Source: Dysidea avara (lineage: Eukaryota; Porifera; Demospongiae; Dictyoceratida; Dysideidae). From it: DNA of 64,000 nt. Location of the stretch: the NCBI RefSeq assembly GCF_963678975.1, contig NC_089281.1:24346765-24410764 (forward strand), in the 5' to 3' direction. Each line of letters starts with the position of its first letter. The first letter of the stretch is position 1. Below are positions 1 to 12,002 of this stretch, one piece after another. The position numbers and the translations under genes were made by a program. The notes under the pieces were generated by a model. It was given only the letters and a program-made list of their open reading frames with translations. It made no database searches and had not been told where the DNA came from.

Positions 1-1909
1 AACGGAATACAAATCATACAATCTTTGGATGTATATAAGGCTAACAAGAAATCAATGATACTGATATAGCTATATAGTAATTGGTAAATCTTGAGTTTTT
101 ATTTGGAGAAATTGAATATGCAGACCTATAGCCATTTGGATCAATACCTGACCAATTTACCAGTCATAAATCATAACATTCAGGACTTAAAGGAAACCAA
201 GATATCAAACACTGTTAATACTATCTATGAATCATGAATCTGAAGAATTTTTAATGTTCAAAATCTGTCAACAGCTGATGGGAGCTGTTCCCAGACCTCA
301 TGCATGCCTCCAACTCACTACCAAATTTGGAAACCATGTTTTAAAAATATTCTGTAGACCCTTGCATAACTATCAGCAACAAGGAGGAACTTGAAGTAAG
401 CTTTGTTGGAGATTCTAGCCACATGCTATCCCAGTTTCAGATCCAGTAATGTTTGAAACTGAGACATGTAGGTTTACCTATACTTAGCTGCAACAGTAAA
501 TAATGGCTTAACTGCATGATATCCAGAATGTTTATAATTATAGTAATATACAGCTATATGCTTACATATTTAGCTATATCTGTATTGGTGCAGATTAGCT
601 AATTGTTTCTCAATCAATTCTTTCATGTGGGCATTAATCCATCACAGTTAAAGAAAATGCTCCAAATCACAGCAACATCATGCAGTCTATCAGGTTTCTT
701 CCTATATATTGTAGACATTTTACTGCTGTTTTGAACAGTATCTATCACCTAATGAGTTTTCTCAACACTATAATGACATACACTGTTCTAAAGACCTGTT
801 CAATAAACAAAGAATATTGATATTTTATTGACAGCAATATCAGTAATTAGAAGTAACAAAAAAATAGTCAATTTAGTCCAATCTTCTGCTAGCTACTGTA
901 TCTTCAGCCTGGCTGTACTGAGTCCTATCCTCTATTCTGCAACAACAACAAAAGCCTTTTACTCAAAGAACTATTCAAACAACACTCTTACCACTGGCTA
1001 TAGACAGACTGAATTCCTGTTAAAAAGGTCCTTTTATCCTATCTGTTGACCTGTCATATGACATCACTTTTGTAGATTCTAGGTCATTGATGACTCAGTT
1101 TCTGTAAACAATTTAATGTTACCCTTTTCTTCATACACACTTGACTAATAATAGCAATTATAAAATGTAAGGCAATGGAGTAAACAGTGATGCAGGTGCA
1201 TGGGAACAAGAAACAATTGTTGAAGTTAGCCGCTATATATGTATGATTTTGGTCAAATTGAGAAAAAATTGAAATGGCATAATATGCTTGTTATATGTAC
1301 AACGGACAATGGAATACAGACATACTGTAGGATGGCTGCATGGTTATATTGAATAGGACATTGAAAGATAATGTGTTGCAGATTGGTACTGCAGTATAGC
1401 ACGCATACTACAGGGTAAGGCCACTCCAAATAAATTAAATTATCTGTTTCACATCCTCCACTCAGGCATATCTTATATCTCCTAGTAAAAAGAAGCTTTG
1501 GGTGTGAAACTTCACAGCAAAAAGTTTTAATATTTACTATATTCAAATGTGCAAAAAAATCAATTTAAAATGCTGAAATTTTCTAGTTTTATGAATATGC
1601 CCAAAACATATAAGGTTTTCCAAAATACGGCCTTTACATTTGGTAAGCAAGAGCAAATGTTAGAGAGCAGGTTTATATAATGTAGAAGCACATAGCTAGA
1701 ATTACTATAACAAAAGTCACATAATAACATGTATAGTAAGTCCATCAACAACGCATGCATGAACTAAAACATCATGGTTCAACAAATGCATATAATGCAT
1801 GACATACTCTTATCCATACATTTAGGGCACTGGTACTATATATGGGTGGTAGGTTAGTATCTATTGCAGATCATCTCTGTCTTAATTATTTGTGATAACC
1901 CAGTTTATA
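1..1909. other. No gene seen; AT-rich non-coding DNA
   Basis: Short open frames here show no family resemblance, no codon-like pattern and no paired splice sites. I see no terminal repeats either. Confidence 0.5.
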
Positions 1910-1914
1910 TAATG

Positions 1915-2665
1915 CAGGGGTGTAGGGAGGGAGGGGGGGTTCCAAGGGGTTCAGGAGGACCCCTGTAAAATTTAGACTTCTGCAAACAGGACCATAACAC
2001 ACCATTTTAGCGTGACAGGACAAAATGAGTGAGTAACGTAGTGTAATGGCACAACACAAAAATTGATAAAGCTTGCATTCATCTTTCAGGGAAGGATTTA
2101 CAGAGGTAACATGAGCCCTCTTCATAAAGATTGATATACTCTAATAGAGCAGTCAGGTATACTTTAATTATTAATTGAACATGCATCCATATCCAATCCA
2201 TATGAAGTTTTTCAATGCAAAACTGAGCATGACCTTATACTGCTGTAGCTTTGGTGTGCAGTGTTGATATAGCTAGAACTCCAGTAATTTATCACTTGTG
2301 TTATGCAAAATGAATTCATACTATGGATATTATTTGTAGTTATAATGTTAGTCATGACATTTGTATCAAGGGATTTATGGTTCCTATACCAGTCAGATAA
2401 CTATCGCTTACAGATTACTATAATGTGTCTCTATGTATGTGTTATGCTGTCTGTTTCCACTAGCTTTATCTAGTACTCCATGCAGGGGCACTTATATGCA
2501 TTATAATTAATGTACTTTTTGCATAAAATATAGCAATTTGCTGAGTTTTGGTTCGCAAAATATTGAAAGTCTCTCAGTGGCTGGGAGTTGCACCTACCCC
2601 CAACTTCTGGTAACTCAATACTGCTGTTGGAACCCCCCTTCAAAAAAAACCTGGCTACACCCCTG
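1915..2665. mobile_element. Repeat family X, copy 1 (non-autonomous DNA transposon)
   Basis: The element starts CAGGGGTGTAG and ends CTACACCCCTG, an 11-bp terminal inverted repeat. It is flanked by the 5-bp direct repeat TAATG (1910-1914 and 2666-2670). It matches a second copy at 55277-56031 almost end to end, including a CTCTAATAGAG site at 2139. No transposase is present. The superfamily is unclear because the target duplication is shorter than the 8 bp of hAT elements. Confidence 0.75.
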
Positions 2666-2895
2666 TAATGTTTGGATATCATTAAGGTGTTTGCTGTCAG
2701 CACATGAGTACCTTTGTGAAACTGAAAATTGAGACATAACATTATGCTGAATAAAATAATAGCCTGATCTGGGTGCATGCGTAGTTGAAAGAGCAATGTA
2801 GTGCATGGTGGCTGGCTACAACTGGTTTGCACATACTATAGCATATACATGCAAATGGATGATTCATGTATAGCACTGCTGATTCCTTGTTATAC

Positions 2896-3141
2896 TACAC
2901 TGCTAAAATGAAGAGTAACTCTCAAGGAGTTCCCAGTGTAGGGAGGATGTACACCCCTGGAGAGTAACCATTACTCCAAAGGAGTAACTGGGGAGTAACA
3001 CATGCTCTGAAGGTGGTGTCACTTACTCTTCAGAGTAATGGTTATTCTCTTCAGAGTGTTGGTTACTCTCCATGGGGTGTTAAATCCTCCCTACACTGGG
3101 AACTCTCAGAGTGGTGGTTACTCTTTATTTTTAACAGTGTA
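2896..3141. mobile_element. Palindromic MITE with TACACTG ends
   Basis: The left half reads TACACTGCTAAAA then an AGAGTAAC-rich tract; the right half is its imperfect reverse complement, ending CAGTGTA. The arms pair over about 90 bp each. Ends beginning TA fit a Tc1/mariner-type MITE with TA target duplication. No coding capacity. Confidence 0.75.
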
Positions 3142-4443
3142 ACTGTCTGCTCACAGCTAATTAAACTGCATCTATTGAATAAGAATTAAGTGGAATGAGG
3201 ATCCATTTTGTGTATCCAAGTGATAAAAATACAGAAACTGATTTCAATGGGGGTTTCCTGAAATCCTTGGAAATCCCCTCCCTATGCCTCTCACCATTAA
3301 GCATACATGTTGAAGTGATGAATATAAATTTAATGTGCTATGTTGTGCTTAATAGAAACAGTGAAAGACATTGAGAATCATTTGGTGGTGAGATGGGCTC
3401 CACAGTGGAGACAGTTAGGTAGACAACTCAATATTGAAGAACATCAGATGAACATGATCATCCCAACAACTGTGAGGAGTGTTGTAGTAAGATGTTGAGT
3501 GACTGGCTAAATCTATCATCAGAATACATAATATACAACACAAGAGGTCCTTATTAGGGCTATATATATATATATATATATATAAATTATTGTAATTTGC
3601 TATATTAATTTTTTCATCAAAAGTTTTCATGATAAAAATTTTATGTAAAAAATATTTACTGAACAAAAATTAATTTTTCGCTATGGATCCTGATGTACAT
3701 GCAGGCCTTAAGTGTTCAGCCCCAGTTCTTCTGTATATACAGACCTGTAGTCATGCACTGTTGTAACGCATTGATAATCATAACATGCATGTAAAAGAAT
3801 TATTGCAGATACAGGCCATAGGTACAAAAAATGTATGTAGATATAGAGCAAATAATTGTAGGAAGTTATACATACAGGTGATAATGATAATCTGGTCACC
3901 ACAACATGAAAAAGGAGGCATGCATATGCTGAAGATAATAGTTTTGCGTGTAAGCGATATTTTAATAATTATGACTCTAGATGATCCATGATCCAAAACA
4001 ATTTCTATTTCACCTATATATGAATGAACAGACATCCATCACTATTACCTGTAGAAATATAGTGTATATATTAAGGTGCATAACTAGCTATACTGACTAA
4101 ACTTTATTATCACAATAGGAGTAGAATATCTTGATATAAGCCTGAGACATAACACACCTTAATTATGCATCCATTATCTATGAGCTGAAAACTATGGTGT
4201 ATCATGTCAATCATAAATGCAATAATAAGCTCCTATATAACTATAGAATAGAACACTACAAATAAAGATACTTACAAAAAGGTTAGCTTATATGCTGCAA
4301 TAGTAGCAATACAACAAGTGGATAATGTACAAGACTACTTGAAAGCTCTAAAAAAGGTAATGATAGTGTCTACAAAAGAAAATGCTTTGTATAAGTCAAC
4401 ATGTCACACACTGTCATATTCACACGTTAATCTTCTTTTGAAT
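3142..4443. other. Intergenic, with a short (TA)n tract
   Basis: A (TA)12 microsatellite lies at 3561-3584. Otherwise I see only AT-rich DNA downstream (3') of dioxygenase gene A. Confidence 0.5.
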
Positions 4444-6318
4444 TTACTCTGTTGATGATATAGTTTCACAAGCAGCAGAAAAGTCATTCTCTAACTTCAG
4501 CTTCTTAGACAACGGTTCACTTTCTGCATTCAAACACTGTAAGGATGCCAACAACTCTCGATGTACTTTATGCTTCTCAACTTCTCTCTCATAAGAGGCT
4601 TGTGTTTTAGTCACTACAAGAGTGTGTGGGGTACCAACACGTTCAGTCTGACAGGTGGCATCAGCTTTAGCAATACGAAGTTGATCCTCAAGATGTTGCC
4701 TTCTTGACTTGCCAAGCCTAAATCGAGACTGTGTTATATCAGGATGTTGCATAAACTGCTTCAATTCTGTACAATCACTGCATGTACAAGAAAACTCAAC
4801 AGAGCGAGCATGGTTGGTCGGAGCTTGCAGTTTGCTGATACATTCTTCTAGAGTAGAAGCACAATGTGAAAACAGCACTTGAAGTGGACCACCAATTTTG
4901 ACCGTCTTACTAATATCCAGAATGGCAGGTCCTAGTGTTTCTAATACTGGATAGTAAACAGGCTTAGTGCAGAAAGCATCAATAAGAGAAACAAGTAAAC
5001 CTTCGCATTCTAAACTTCTAAGAGTACTTACCAGTTGGCACACAATTTCTTTGCTCCTGTTTTTTTTCCATGAAGACTCCTGCTCATTCACCAAATAGTT
5101 GACAAAAACTGCTGCCACAGATTGGAAAAGAATCTTCTGCTGTTCACTTAACTGGATGGAACAAAACTTCATCAAAAACTGACAGCGTCTGTCAATTGAA
5201 AAAGAATCACATTTTGCAAAGACAGATTCCAATGGCAACTTGAGAATATCCCAACCATATTTATACCCAATGGAAGAAACAATATTGTTATCATCAAAGG
5301 ACAATAGTAAACTGCTACTTTTCTCAGCTATGACATTCAAACACTCAGCAATTAAATCAGATTTTCCAACTAGCTTCAACAGTTGCAAAAAGTCATGGTA
5401 CACTTCGGTCTCAACCCAACAGCATCGACCAATTAGTTGCTTCATTATATCCTTTGCAGCAACTGTCAAATCATCATCTGCTCTGCCTTTCTTAACCTCT
5501 CGTTCAAATTCTTCTATCATGTTAAGCACACCAATTACAGCATTGTGCTTCCTAACTGGCCAGATCAACAATGCTGCCCAATGATAGTGCTTGTCCACTG
5601 TAGCCCCCTCATTTCCTGTTGCTTCTTGTACCCATTCTTTGTCAGGATCAATGTCATCAAAAAAATTGTGAGGAAACATGGAATCAACCTCAAGCTCTAT
5701 GTTGGAAGACAATTTCTCACCGTCATAAGTTGTGAGGTTGCTGGCACTGACTTCACCATCGCCATCGTCATCAATGGTATATTTACCCCTACCATAATAA
5801 GTAGCTGAAAAACACTCTGTAAAATTCACAATACTCAGGTAAAGATCAAACTCAACTTCCTTTTTTGCTTGGAGTAACACTTCTGCCAAAGCTCTATCGC
5901 CATTCTTAAGCATTTGAAAAGAAAGACTTGCTTCACAATACTGATGTTCAAGTATTTGGGTGAGTGTGTTAGGGCAATCATCTGAGTCGAGATCTTCATC
6001 CCACGCCTTCATTGCTGCAACAATGGAAGAAATTTGCTTCTGATTGCTTGGTGGTGCTGGAGCTGGATCAAACCCTGTGTAAACCAAGTTGTAAATTAGA
6101 CATAGGCGGTGGCCTTTTGTTACTGGCTTCACTTCATGTTGACAATCAGCATAGAAAGCGGCAAAATAAACATTGTTGCAAGCACCAAAACCACCAAAAT
6201 TAAACTCAATTTCCTTTCCTTGGTGACACACAGGTAACTGTCCACCCTCATAATTTGATGGTAACTGAATTACCAAAGTGCCAAACATGTTATCCACCTT
6301 CTCAGTATCTCTGTGACT
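4444..6318 (-). CDS. Gene A, exon 2: long Fe(II)/2-oxoglutarate dioxygenase
   Basis: This exon carries the catalytic core and the whole C-terminal part of a P4H-like dioxygenase; the family couples 2OG oxidation to substrate hydroxylation, substrate unknown here. The acceptor TTTTAG lies at 6319-6321 and the exon opens S-H-R-D-T-E-K, giving the H-x-D iron motif. An apparent start at 6297 is only an internal GTG. About 57 residues on, CQHEVKPVTKGHR supplies the distal His and 2OG-binding Arg. ATGNEGATVDKHYHWAALL is a second family-conserved block. A long alpha-helical-looking region follows, then FSCTCSDC with following His (possible metal site) and a basic tail, LSKKLKLEN, near the TAA stop. 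Joined in phase 0 to exon 1 at 17047-17454, it gives about 760 aa. The pairing is inferred from phase, strand and lack of any nearer exon 1. Nuclear location is a guess from the tail. Confidence 0.85.
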   Translation of the reverse strand, partial: SHRDTEKVDNMFGTLVIQLPSNYEGGQLPVCHQGKEIEFNFGGFGACNNVYFAAFYADCQHEVKPVTKGHRLCLIYNLVYTGFDPAPAPPSNQKQISSIVAAMKAWDEDLDSDDCPNTLTQILEHQYCEASLSFQMLKNGDRALAEVLLQAKKEVEFDLYLSIVNFTECFSATYYGRGKYTIDDDGDGEVSASNLTTYDGEKLSSNIELEVDSMFPHNFFDDIDPDKEWVQEATGNEGATVDKHYHWAALLIWPVRKHNAVIGVLNMIEEFEREVKKGRADDDLTVAAKDIMKQLIGRCCWVETEVYHDFLQLLKLVGKSDLIAECLNVIAEKSSSLLLSFDDNNIVSSIGYKYGWDILKLPLESVFAKCDSFSIDRRCQFLMKFCSIQLSEQQKILFQSVAAVFVNYLVNEQESSWKKNRSKEIVCQLVSTLRSLECEGLLVSLIDAFCTKPVYYPVLETLGPAILDISKTVKIGGPLQVLFSHCASTLEECISKLQAPTNHARSVEFSCTCSDCTELKQFMQHPDITQSRFRLGKSRRQHLEDQLRIAKADATCQTERVGTPHTLVVTKTQASYEREVEKHKVHRELLASLQCLNAESEPLSKKLKLENDFSAACETISSTE

Positions 6319-6520
6319 CTAAAATACGAATACAAGAACTCACAAATGTAAATATTATTAAACTAGAATCTTTTTTTTTAAAGCCACATGGCATATGCAG
6401 CTCCAGGAAACATGCATGACATGTACACAATATATCCATGTTATTATCAAACAATTAGAAAGAAATCAACTGTGAAGACTAGAGTCAAAAAATCAAAAGC
6501 CTAACTGTTGCTGCCAATTG

Positions 6521-6736
6521 CAGTGAAACCTCAGATATCTGGACCCCACTTATCCAGATTCTTGGTTAACTGAACTACAGAAATTACTGCTCTATTAGAG
6601 TAGTGACTATTCTATTAGGGTAGTTGAAATACTGAAACTTTCTTAAAGTTGATCTATACACAGTTTCAGAGATATGGACTTCAGACTTATGGACTACCCC
6701 TGGTCCCAAGGGGTTTGGATAAATGAGGTTCCACTG
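6521..6736. mobile_element. pogo/Tigger-like MITE in gene A intron
   Basis: Ends CAGTGAAACCTCAG and GAGGTTCCACTG are inverted repeats of the CAGTGGAACCTC type known from pogo-like elements. Related copies lie at 36034-36260 and 48176-48518. It holds a CTCTATTAGAG site at 6590. Confidence 0.7.
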
Positions 6737-7751
6737 TAGTACCAGGGCTGAACCTGGGTCAGCAACACTAACTCAGATATACCACTGACCTGGATAGTGA
6801 TCTGGCTCAATTTAAGGTATCCAGTAAATCTACATTTCAAACACTACTAATTGGTTTTACATTTATCACAGTGAATTTTTTGTAAGAGCAAAAGGTAAAT
6901 GTATGTAGATTCAGGCTAGAGGAGGTGCGACACATGTTAAGTGCTACTGTATCAAATAAATTCATGCTAATTGCATATCAAATACGTTTAAGTAGGGATC
7001 GCCCCAAAAATTTTGCGTACCACCCAAACTACCACCTTTAAAAATCATCCTAGAGACATTTTACGCAACAAAAGTCACCTTTATGGAATAGTACTAGTAA
7101 AAAAATTGGAATTTTCAACTAGAGTAGGAACCATAGCACATCGATAAAAAGTACTGAAACAAGTTGGAGTAGTGCACAATATTAAATCACAGTAAAACAA
7201 TAAGAAGTGTTATATCCCTACTGTGCATTTCTCTATAGTATGTTCACGTTGAGCTGAATCCTGAAAAACAGCTAAAAACTAGACAGATGCAAACAGCATC
7301 GTGGGGCGAGCCTGAACATATTTAATGGGAGTATGCATAGCAGCAATAGGTAGTTGATGATGAGTATATATTCAAGTGAACGTGGTAGCACGATGTGATG
7401 AAACAGAGATAGCTCAAATGAGATCTTGCTACTGTTTGTAAGTGGTATAATATATGCATGCTATATTAACTGCATTATAGCTATTGCAATTCTCTAGGTA
7501 GCCAGCTACTGATTGTCATGCAGTGTTCAACTGGATGGTGAACTCAGCAGATTTTTTGTTAGTTATAAATAAGAGGAACTGTAAATCCCTTTAATGTTAT
7601 AGACATGATTGTACAGTGGTCAATTTATAAGAAATGATCATCTACACCATCTACACAAAGGTATAATAGTACCTTGGATATTAGCTATTAGTATAGCCAG
7701 GTGTAGTATGAAGTACCGAGTTAGCCATAGGCTATCAAAACACACAAATAG

Positions 7752-8222
7752 CTAGTAACAGGTTGAACATCTGACTGGATCCAATGAAGCTAATTCAGCA
7801 TGAAATTCCGCAATCTTAGAAATAACAGCAGGGTCATTGTATGCTGGCAATTCAGCATCTTGTGATCCGTTGATGTTTACATCAGGATTTGTGTCTGTAC
7901 CGAGATTCGAAGCACTATCAAAACAAATAAAATCAATGTTAGCATGGTACATATACAAATCTGATAACACAACGTAAACCATAAGCAAGCAAACAAAATT
8001 ATTATGTAGATAAATCAATGTTATTGTTGTGTGACTGATTCATTATTTTACATACTAATTCTGCCTTCTCTGCTGCAAGATTGTGTCCCTTTGCCGAGCA
8101 TATCTTGTTCTGGAGTATTCTCTGTTTCTCCTTCGTCTTTCTTCAGCTTCTTCTGGTGTTTCTCGGTCCCTTCTCAATCTGTACAGCTGTCTCCTTCTTC
8201 TAAGCCGTTCTTCTGCATTCAT
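7752..8222 (-). CDS. N-terminal fragment of a Helitron-type protein (two exons)
   Basis: Exon a (8056-8222) starts with ATG and encodes a very Arg/Glu-rich segment containing LYRLRRDRETPEEAEERRR. Exon b (7752-7914) follows an intron with GTATG donor and GATAG acceptor; the lengths sum to exactly 110 codons. Exon b contains ISKIAEFHAEL and ends RCSTCY, resembling the region before the Rep domain in Helitron Rep-helicases. Rep and helicase domains are missing, so this is an internally deleted element. A related first exon lies at 63713-63889. Family assignment is from memory and moderate. Confidence 0.5.
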
Positions 8223-8276
8223 TTAGCCAACCTTAGGTGATTTTCATATTCACGCGCTGATACACGTGTTTCATAC

Positions 8277-8590
8277 GCTGTAATCTACGTCGTATATTTC
8301 CCCCGTGACATGGTCGATGAGACGAACATATATGGAAGTGCTGTAATCTACGTCGTATATTTCTCCGTGACATGGTCGATGAGACGAACATATATGGAAG
8401 TGCTGTAATCTACGTCGTATATTTCTCCGTGGCATGGTCGATGAGACGAACATATATGGAAGTGCTGTAATCTACGTCGTATATTTCTCCGTGACATGGT
8501 CGATGAGACGAACATATATGGAAGTGCTGTAATCTACATCGTATATTTCTCCGTGGCATGGTCGATGAGACGAACATATATGGAAGTGCT
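8277..8590. repeat. 61-62-bp minisatellite, about five copies
   Basis: Units start near GCTGTAATCTACGTCGTAT and end in ATATATGGAAGT, with one or two changes between copies. A reverse-oriented block of the same unit sits at 63438-63605 in the second Helitron-like copy, so the array belongs to the element family. Confidence 0.9.
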
Positions 8591-9266
8591 GTGATTTACG
8601 CCGTTTATTTCACGGTAAGTCCGTTTATTTCAGGGTCTCTTTCCGATTTCTTCTGTAGTTTTTTGGGCATGGTCGCTGAGATGAAAGTTACGTGGGCGAC
8701 TCGCTAGTGTGGGGCTCGCTCAGGCTCGCCCCAATTAAAAGTGGATTTTTTCTCAACAGAGTCAACATTTCAGCCAACCAGATAATTATTGGTAACAGCA
8801 AAGGTGTCAACAACAGACACGTACGGTTTGGCTCCATTACAAGTTCGGGAAAGGGCTGTAATGGACACTGTACTTATATGGCTTCCCCATAGGAAGTGTA
8901 TTGTGAAAATTTTGATTGGCCGTAAATACTATGTCAAACAATTGAACAAAAAGATTTTGAAATATTTTTAGCGGGTCCAGCAGTACTACAAATGAGCCAA
9001 ATTTCAAGATCATGTGTAATTGCATCCATGAGTTATTAAATGTTTTTGAGGATTCAGCTCAACGTGAACGTACTATAGTAAATTCCAAATTTTTTTTTGT
9101 ACTGGTTTGTTAACTTTTTTTGTAAATAATACTTCTTATGACTGGTGAACCCACACATACCGCATCAAAAGAAGGAAATGGCACCGCACGCCCCAGCTAT
9201 ATCAATTATCATCTGAAAAGTGATGTATCCATTACGCTTCGTTGTCAGCTATGTTCAACTCATTAC

Positions 9267-9674
9267 TAATGTTGCACCGATAATCAGATCGGTTATCGGA
9301 AAAACCATATATCGGCTTGTTTTTTGTGTATCGGTATCAGATCAGCACCACAATGAAAAAAGCAGCAGATACAGATATGTGTATGTATCTAAAAATACAT
9401 ATCATGTACACCAATGATGTTAGCAAATGCATTTAGTTGCATTTCTTGCATCACAATGTTGCTATTACTACTTCAGTGTACTGTCAGCTGTTGTTATAGC
9501 AATACTGCTGCTATAAACAAGCTAAATTGGTCCTTCACAATCAAATTTCTAGTAAAAATTGCTACAACATAGATATGTTCTGCTAAATTGGATCAGCTAC
9601 ATTTATCGGCTTGAAAACATTATTCAATAACGGTTATCGGAATATCGGCAAAATCTCATATCGGTGCAACACTA
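9267..9674. mobile_element. hAT MITE with 8-bp target duplication
   Basis: Ends TAATGTTGCACCGATA and, reversed, TAGTGTTGCACCGATA. It is flanked by CTCATTAC at 9259-9266 and 9675-9682. The host sequence (family W) without the insertion is seen near 28530. Diagnostic of hAT. Confidence 0.85.
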
Positions 9675-9976
9675 CTCATTACACAGCAGTACGAATAAAG
9701 AACTGTTTGAAAAGCACCTCTGCAATCAAAGTAGCCACTATGAAAATACGGACGATTTCCGTTACAAAGGGAAGCCATCACGTACTACCGCCAAATCGAC
9801 ACTTTTCGCTGTCAGCAAAGATGAATGGGACACAAAGGAGGACACTGGTAAGTCCATGAAGAATGCATTATATGTACTGCGGTATGCCAAAAAGCACTTC
9901 TTGGACTGAAGCGACGTCAAACAGTGAAAAAATCAAGCTGCCTTAGCCGTTATCGAGTTGCTCTTATCTGAAGGCA

Positions 9977-10248
9977 TCAGTCAGTCACTCAGTCAGTCAG
10001 TCAGTCAGTCAGTCAGTCAGTCAGTCAGGCAGTCAGTCAGTCAGTCAGTCAGTCAGTCAGTCAGTCAGTCAGTCAGTCAGTCAGTCAGTCAGTCAGTCAG
10101 TCAGTCAGTCAGTCAGTCAGTCAGTCAGTCAGTCAGTCAGTCAGTCAGTCAGTCAGTCAGTCAGTCAGTCAGTCAGTCAGTCAGTCAGTCAGTCAGTCAG
10201 TCAGTCAGTCAGTCAGTCAGTCAGTCAGTCAGTCAGTCAGTCAGTCAG
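9977..10248. repeat. (TCAG)n microsatellite, about 270 bp
   Basis: An almost perfect tetranucleotide run with one or two variant units. The same position in other family W copies holds much shorter CAGT/CAGG tracts (28810-28835, 56836-56890), so the run has expanded in this copy. Confidence 0.95.
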
Positions 10249-10639
10249 TAGAAAATTCCATTTAATAACTTTTTTTTTAAATTTCGTAGCAAGTGTCAGG
10301 TCAATCTGAAAGCTTGTTTGGGCATAGTTTTACCTAACCAATACTGCCTCATCGTTATCAAGGAAAACTGAGCTGGTTTTTAGGTGATTTTTTTTCGTGG
10401 GCCATGCCTACACCTTTGTGGTCCCTACTATACAGTACTATCGTACTGTATGATATAATACAGCATTAAATATACAGCAAAACAAAAATCACCAGAACTT
10501 GAATTTTTGCCTCACTGCCTGACTGACCACAGTCGCAAGGCTAAAGGCCAAACGAAGCAGCACATGATTACCATTTTGTGCCACAATAACAAACTCACCA
10601 ATGGGATGTGCCTTTTGGGGTTCAGATAAGTATAGGCCC

Positions 10640-11700
10640 TCTGTGCCTTGTCTTTCCTTTTATCTTCTGCTTGTCTTTTTCCTCCAACGAAACCATATCA
10701 AGGCATTAATTTTCTGTTTCTTTCAGTAGCACATTTAGATGCTACAGAATTATTTCAGAGCTGGTTTTCAGAAGCACTTCAGTCCCGGCATTACTTTAAG
10801 AGATACTAGTTAGATATCTGCAACTTTGCGATTGGGATCCCGCTTGCAACAGGCTCACGGCAACAGACTCCCATCAATTAAATATCTACGTGGACTAATA
10901 GTGATAGAGTACAGAGACCACACCTATTAATGATCTAGCTATTTACTTAACAGTAAATAAGATCACCTCACTCCTTATTGGTCGCACACCCTTGGCTGAC
11001 TCGAGATATACTCTAATACAACAGTCATTTAATAGAACTGTCACAAGTTACAATGTAGCTAGCTGTGACACAACAAAAAAAAAAACTAAACAAACTAGTA
11101 CTTTTTTAAAAATTATAAATTTAAAACTGAAGTAGGGATCCGTATGCAGTAAATAGTAGTAAAACAATACATGAATGATGGTATTACAGCCAGGGCCACC
11201 CAGAGAAATTAAGGGGCCTAGGGCAAAGAGTTAAAGTGGAGCCCCAGGGACAAGGAGATTTCCATTCTGAATCACAACTTCACCCAAGCTGTAAGTTGTA
11301 GACCAAAAAAAAGGTCATTACATGCTGACAATGACAATAGCTACTCCTCACCAACCATATCTCCTTATTTATAAGTTTGAAATACTGCTCCTCTGAAGGA
11401 TACTGTGACTGCTCTATTAGAGTATCTAGATATGACTGCTCTATTAGAATATATCAATCTTTTAAACAGGTATTCAAGGGGCCAGCCTCCTGGGGCCCCT
11501 TTCAGGCTGGGGCCCAGGGCAAAATGCCCCAGTTTCCCCCTGTAGGTGGCCCTGATTACAGCATAGCTCAGTGGGAAAAGTCCCTTCTTTAGCACATTAG
11601 CTACAATAAATTTTTGTTCAATGCCAAAGTAGGGACTTCCCACTGAGCTATGCTGTAATACCATCATTCATCTCTTGTTTCACTACTTTTTATTGTATAG
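10640..11700 (-). mobile_element. Repeat family T, copy 1 (fold-back element)
   Basis: Arms near 11130-11190 and 11600-11690 are inverted copies containing GATGAATGATGGTATTACAG and CATAGCTCAGTGGGA. The tail 10640-11110 matches 48640-49040 in reverse. A hAT element sits inside one arm at 11191-11554. Confidence 0.65.
11191..11554. mobile_element. hAT MITE inserted in family T
   Basis: Ends CAGGGCCACC and GGTGGCCCTG, with the perfect 8-bp target duplication ATTACAGC at 11183-11190 and 11555-11562. It contains two CTCTATTAGAG-type sites (11412 and 11439). Confidence 0.85.
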
Positions 11701-12002
11701 ATCCCTACTTCATTTTTAAAAAATACTCCTTTTCTAGACTGACGCTTAATCTGGTTTTATGGGATTATGGAGACCTTGAATACAATTTCCAGTGCCATTT
11801 TCTTTCACTATCCCTCTTTTCGTGAGGTAGGCATTTCATCATCGACATTGTATCATACCACTGGGATTCACCACAGCATTAAACTATGCATAATCAAATG
11901 GCACTTAGTTTTCAATGAAACTACTTTTTAAATTGCTCTGTACAAATCCTATGTGTCATGCGAGTGAGTGTGTCGTACCTCCTCTGGATTTAGGCTATAT
12001 AC

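Larger units (their letters stand above)
7279..8732 (-). mobile_element. Helitron2/Helentron-like element, internally deleted
   Basis: Read on the minus strand it begins GGGGCGAGCCTGAGC and ends with a hairpin (GATGC-TGTTT-GCATC) followed by TGTCTAG, the usual layout of a Helitron 3' end. GGCTCGCCCC recurs just inside the 3' end, inverted to the 5' terminus: an asymmetric terminal inverted repeat as in Helitron2/Helentron. Both flanks are T-rich, fitting insertion between two Ts. It carries a two-exon coding fragment and a minisatellite. A second copy starts at 63288 with the same 5' end. Confidence 0.7.
7234..9077. mobile_element. Repeat family V, copy 1, split by a Helitron-like insertion
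   Basis: Ends TATAGTATGTTCACGTTGAG and its reverse complement (9048-9077) form a terminal inverted repeat of about 30 bp running into GCTGAATCCT. The internal body (8735-9045) recurs at 18756-19077, 34695-35061 and, diverged, 51655-51905. The uninterrupted copy at 34.7 kb shows that 7279-8732 is a later insertion. No transposase recognised. Confidence 0.7.
9085..10470 (+). mobile_element. Repeat family W, copy 1
   Basis: It shares with 28130-28935, 35570-36430 (reverse), 45690-46290 (reverse) and 56785-57095 blocks around GACTGGTGAACCCACACATA, TGGGACACAAAGGAGGAC and ACGTCAAACAGTGAAAAAAT, followed by a TCAG-type repeat. A hAT MITE at 9267-9674 interrupts it. No recognisable protein; class unknown. 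Confidence 0.65.

Noticed and set aside
828-1049. 73-codon open frame
   Set aside because: No recognisable domain and composition like the surrounding spacer.
8271-8453. 60-codon repeat-containing frame
   Set aside because: Arises from the 61-62-bp minisatellite.
9958-10251. 97-codon Ser-Gln-Val repeat protein
   Set aside because: Translation of the TCAG tetranucleotide run.
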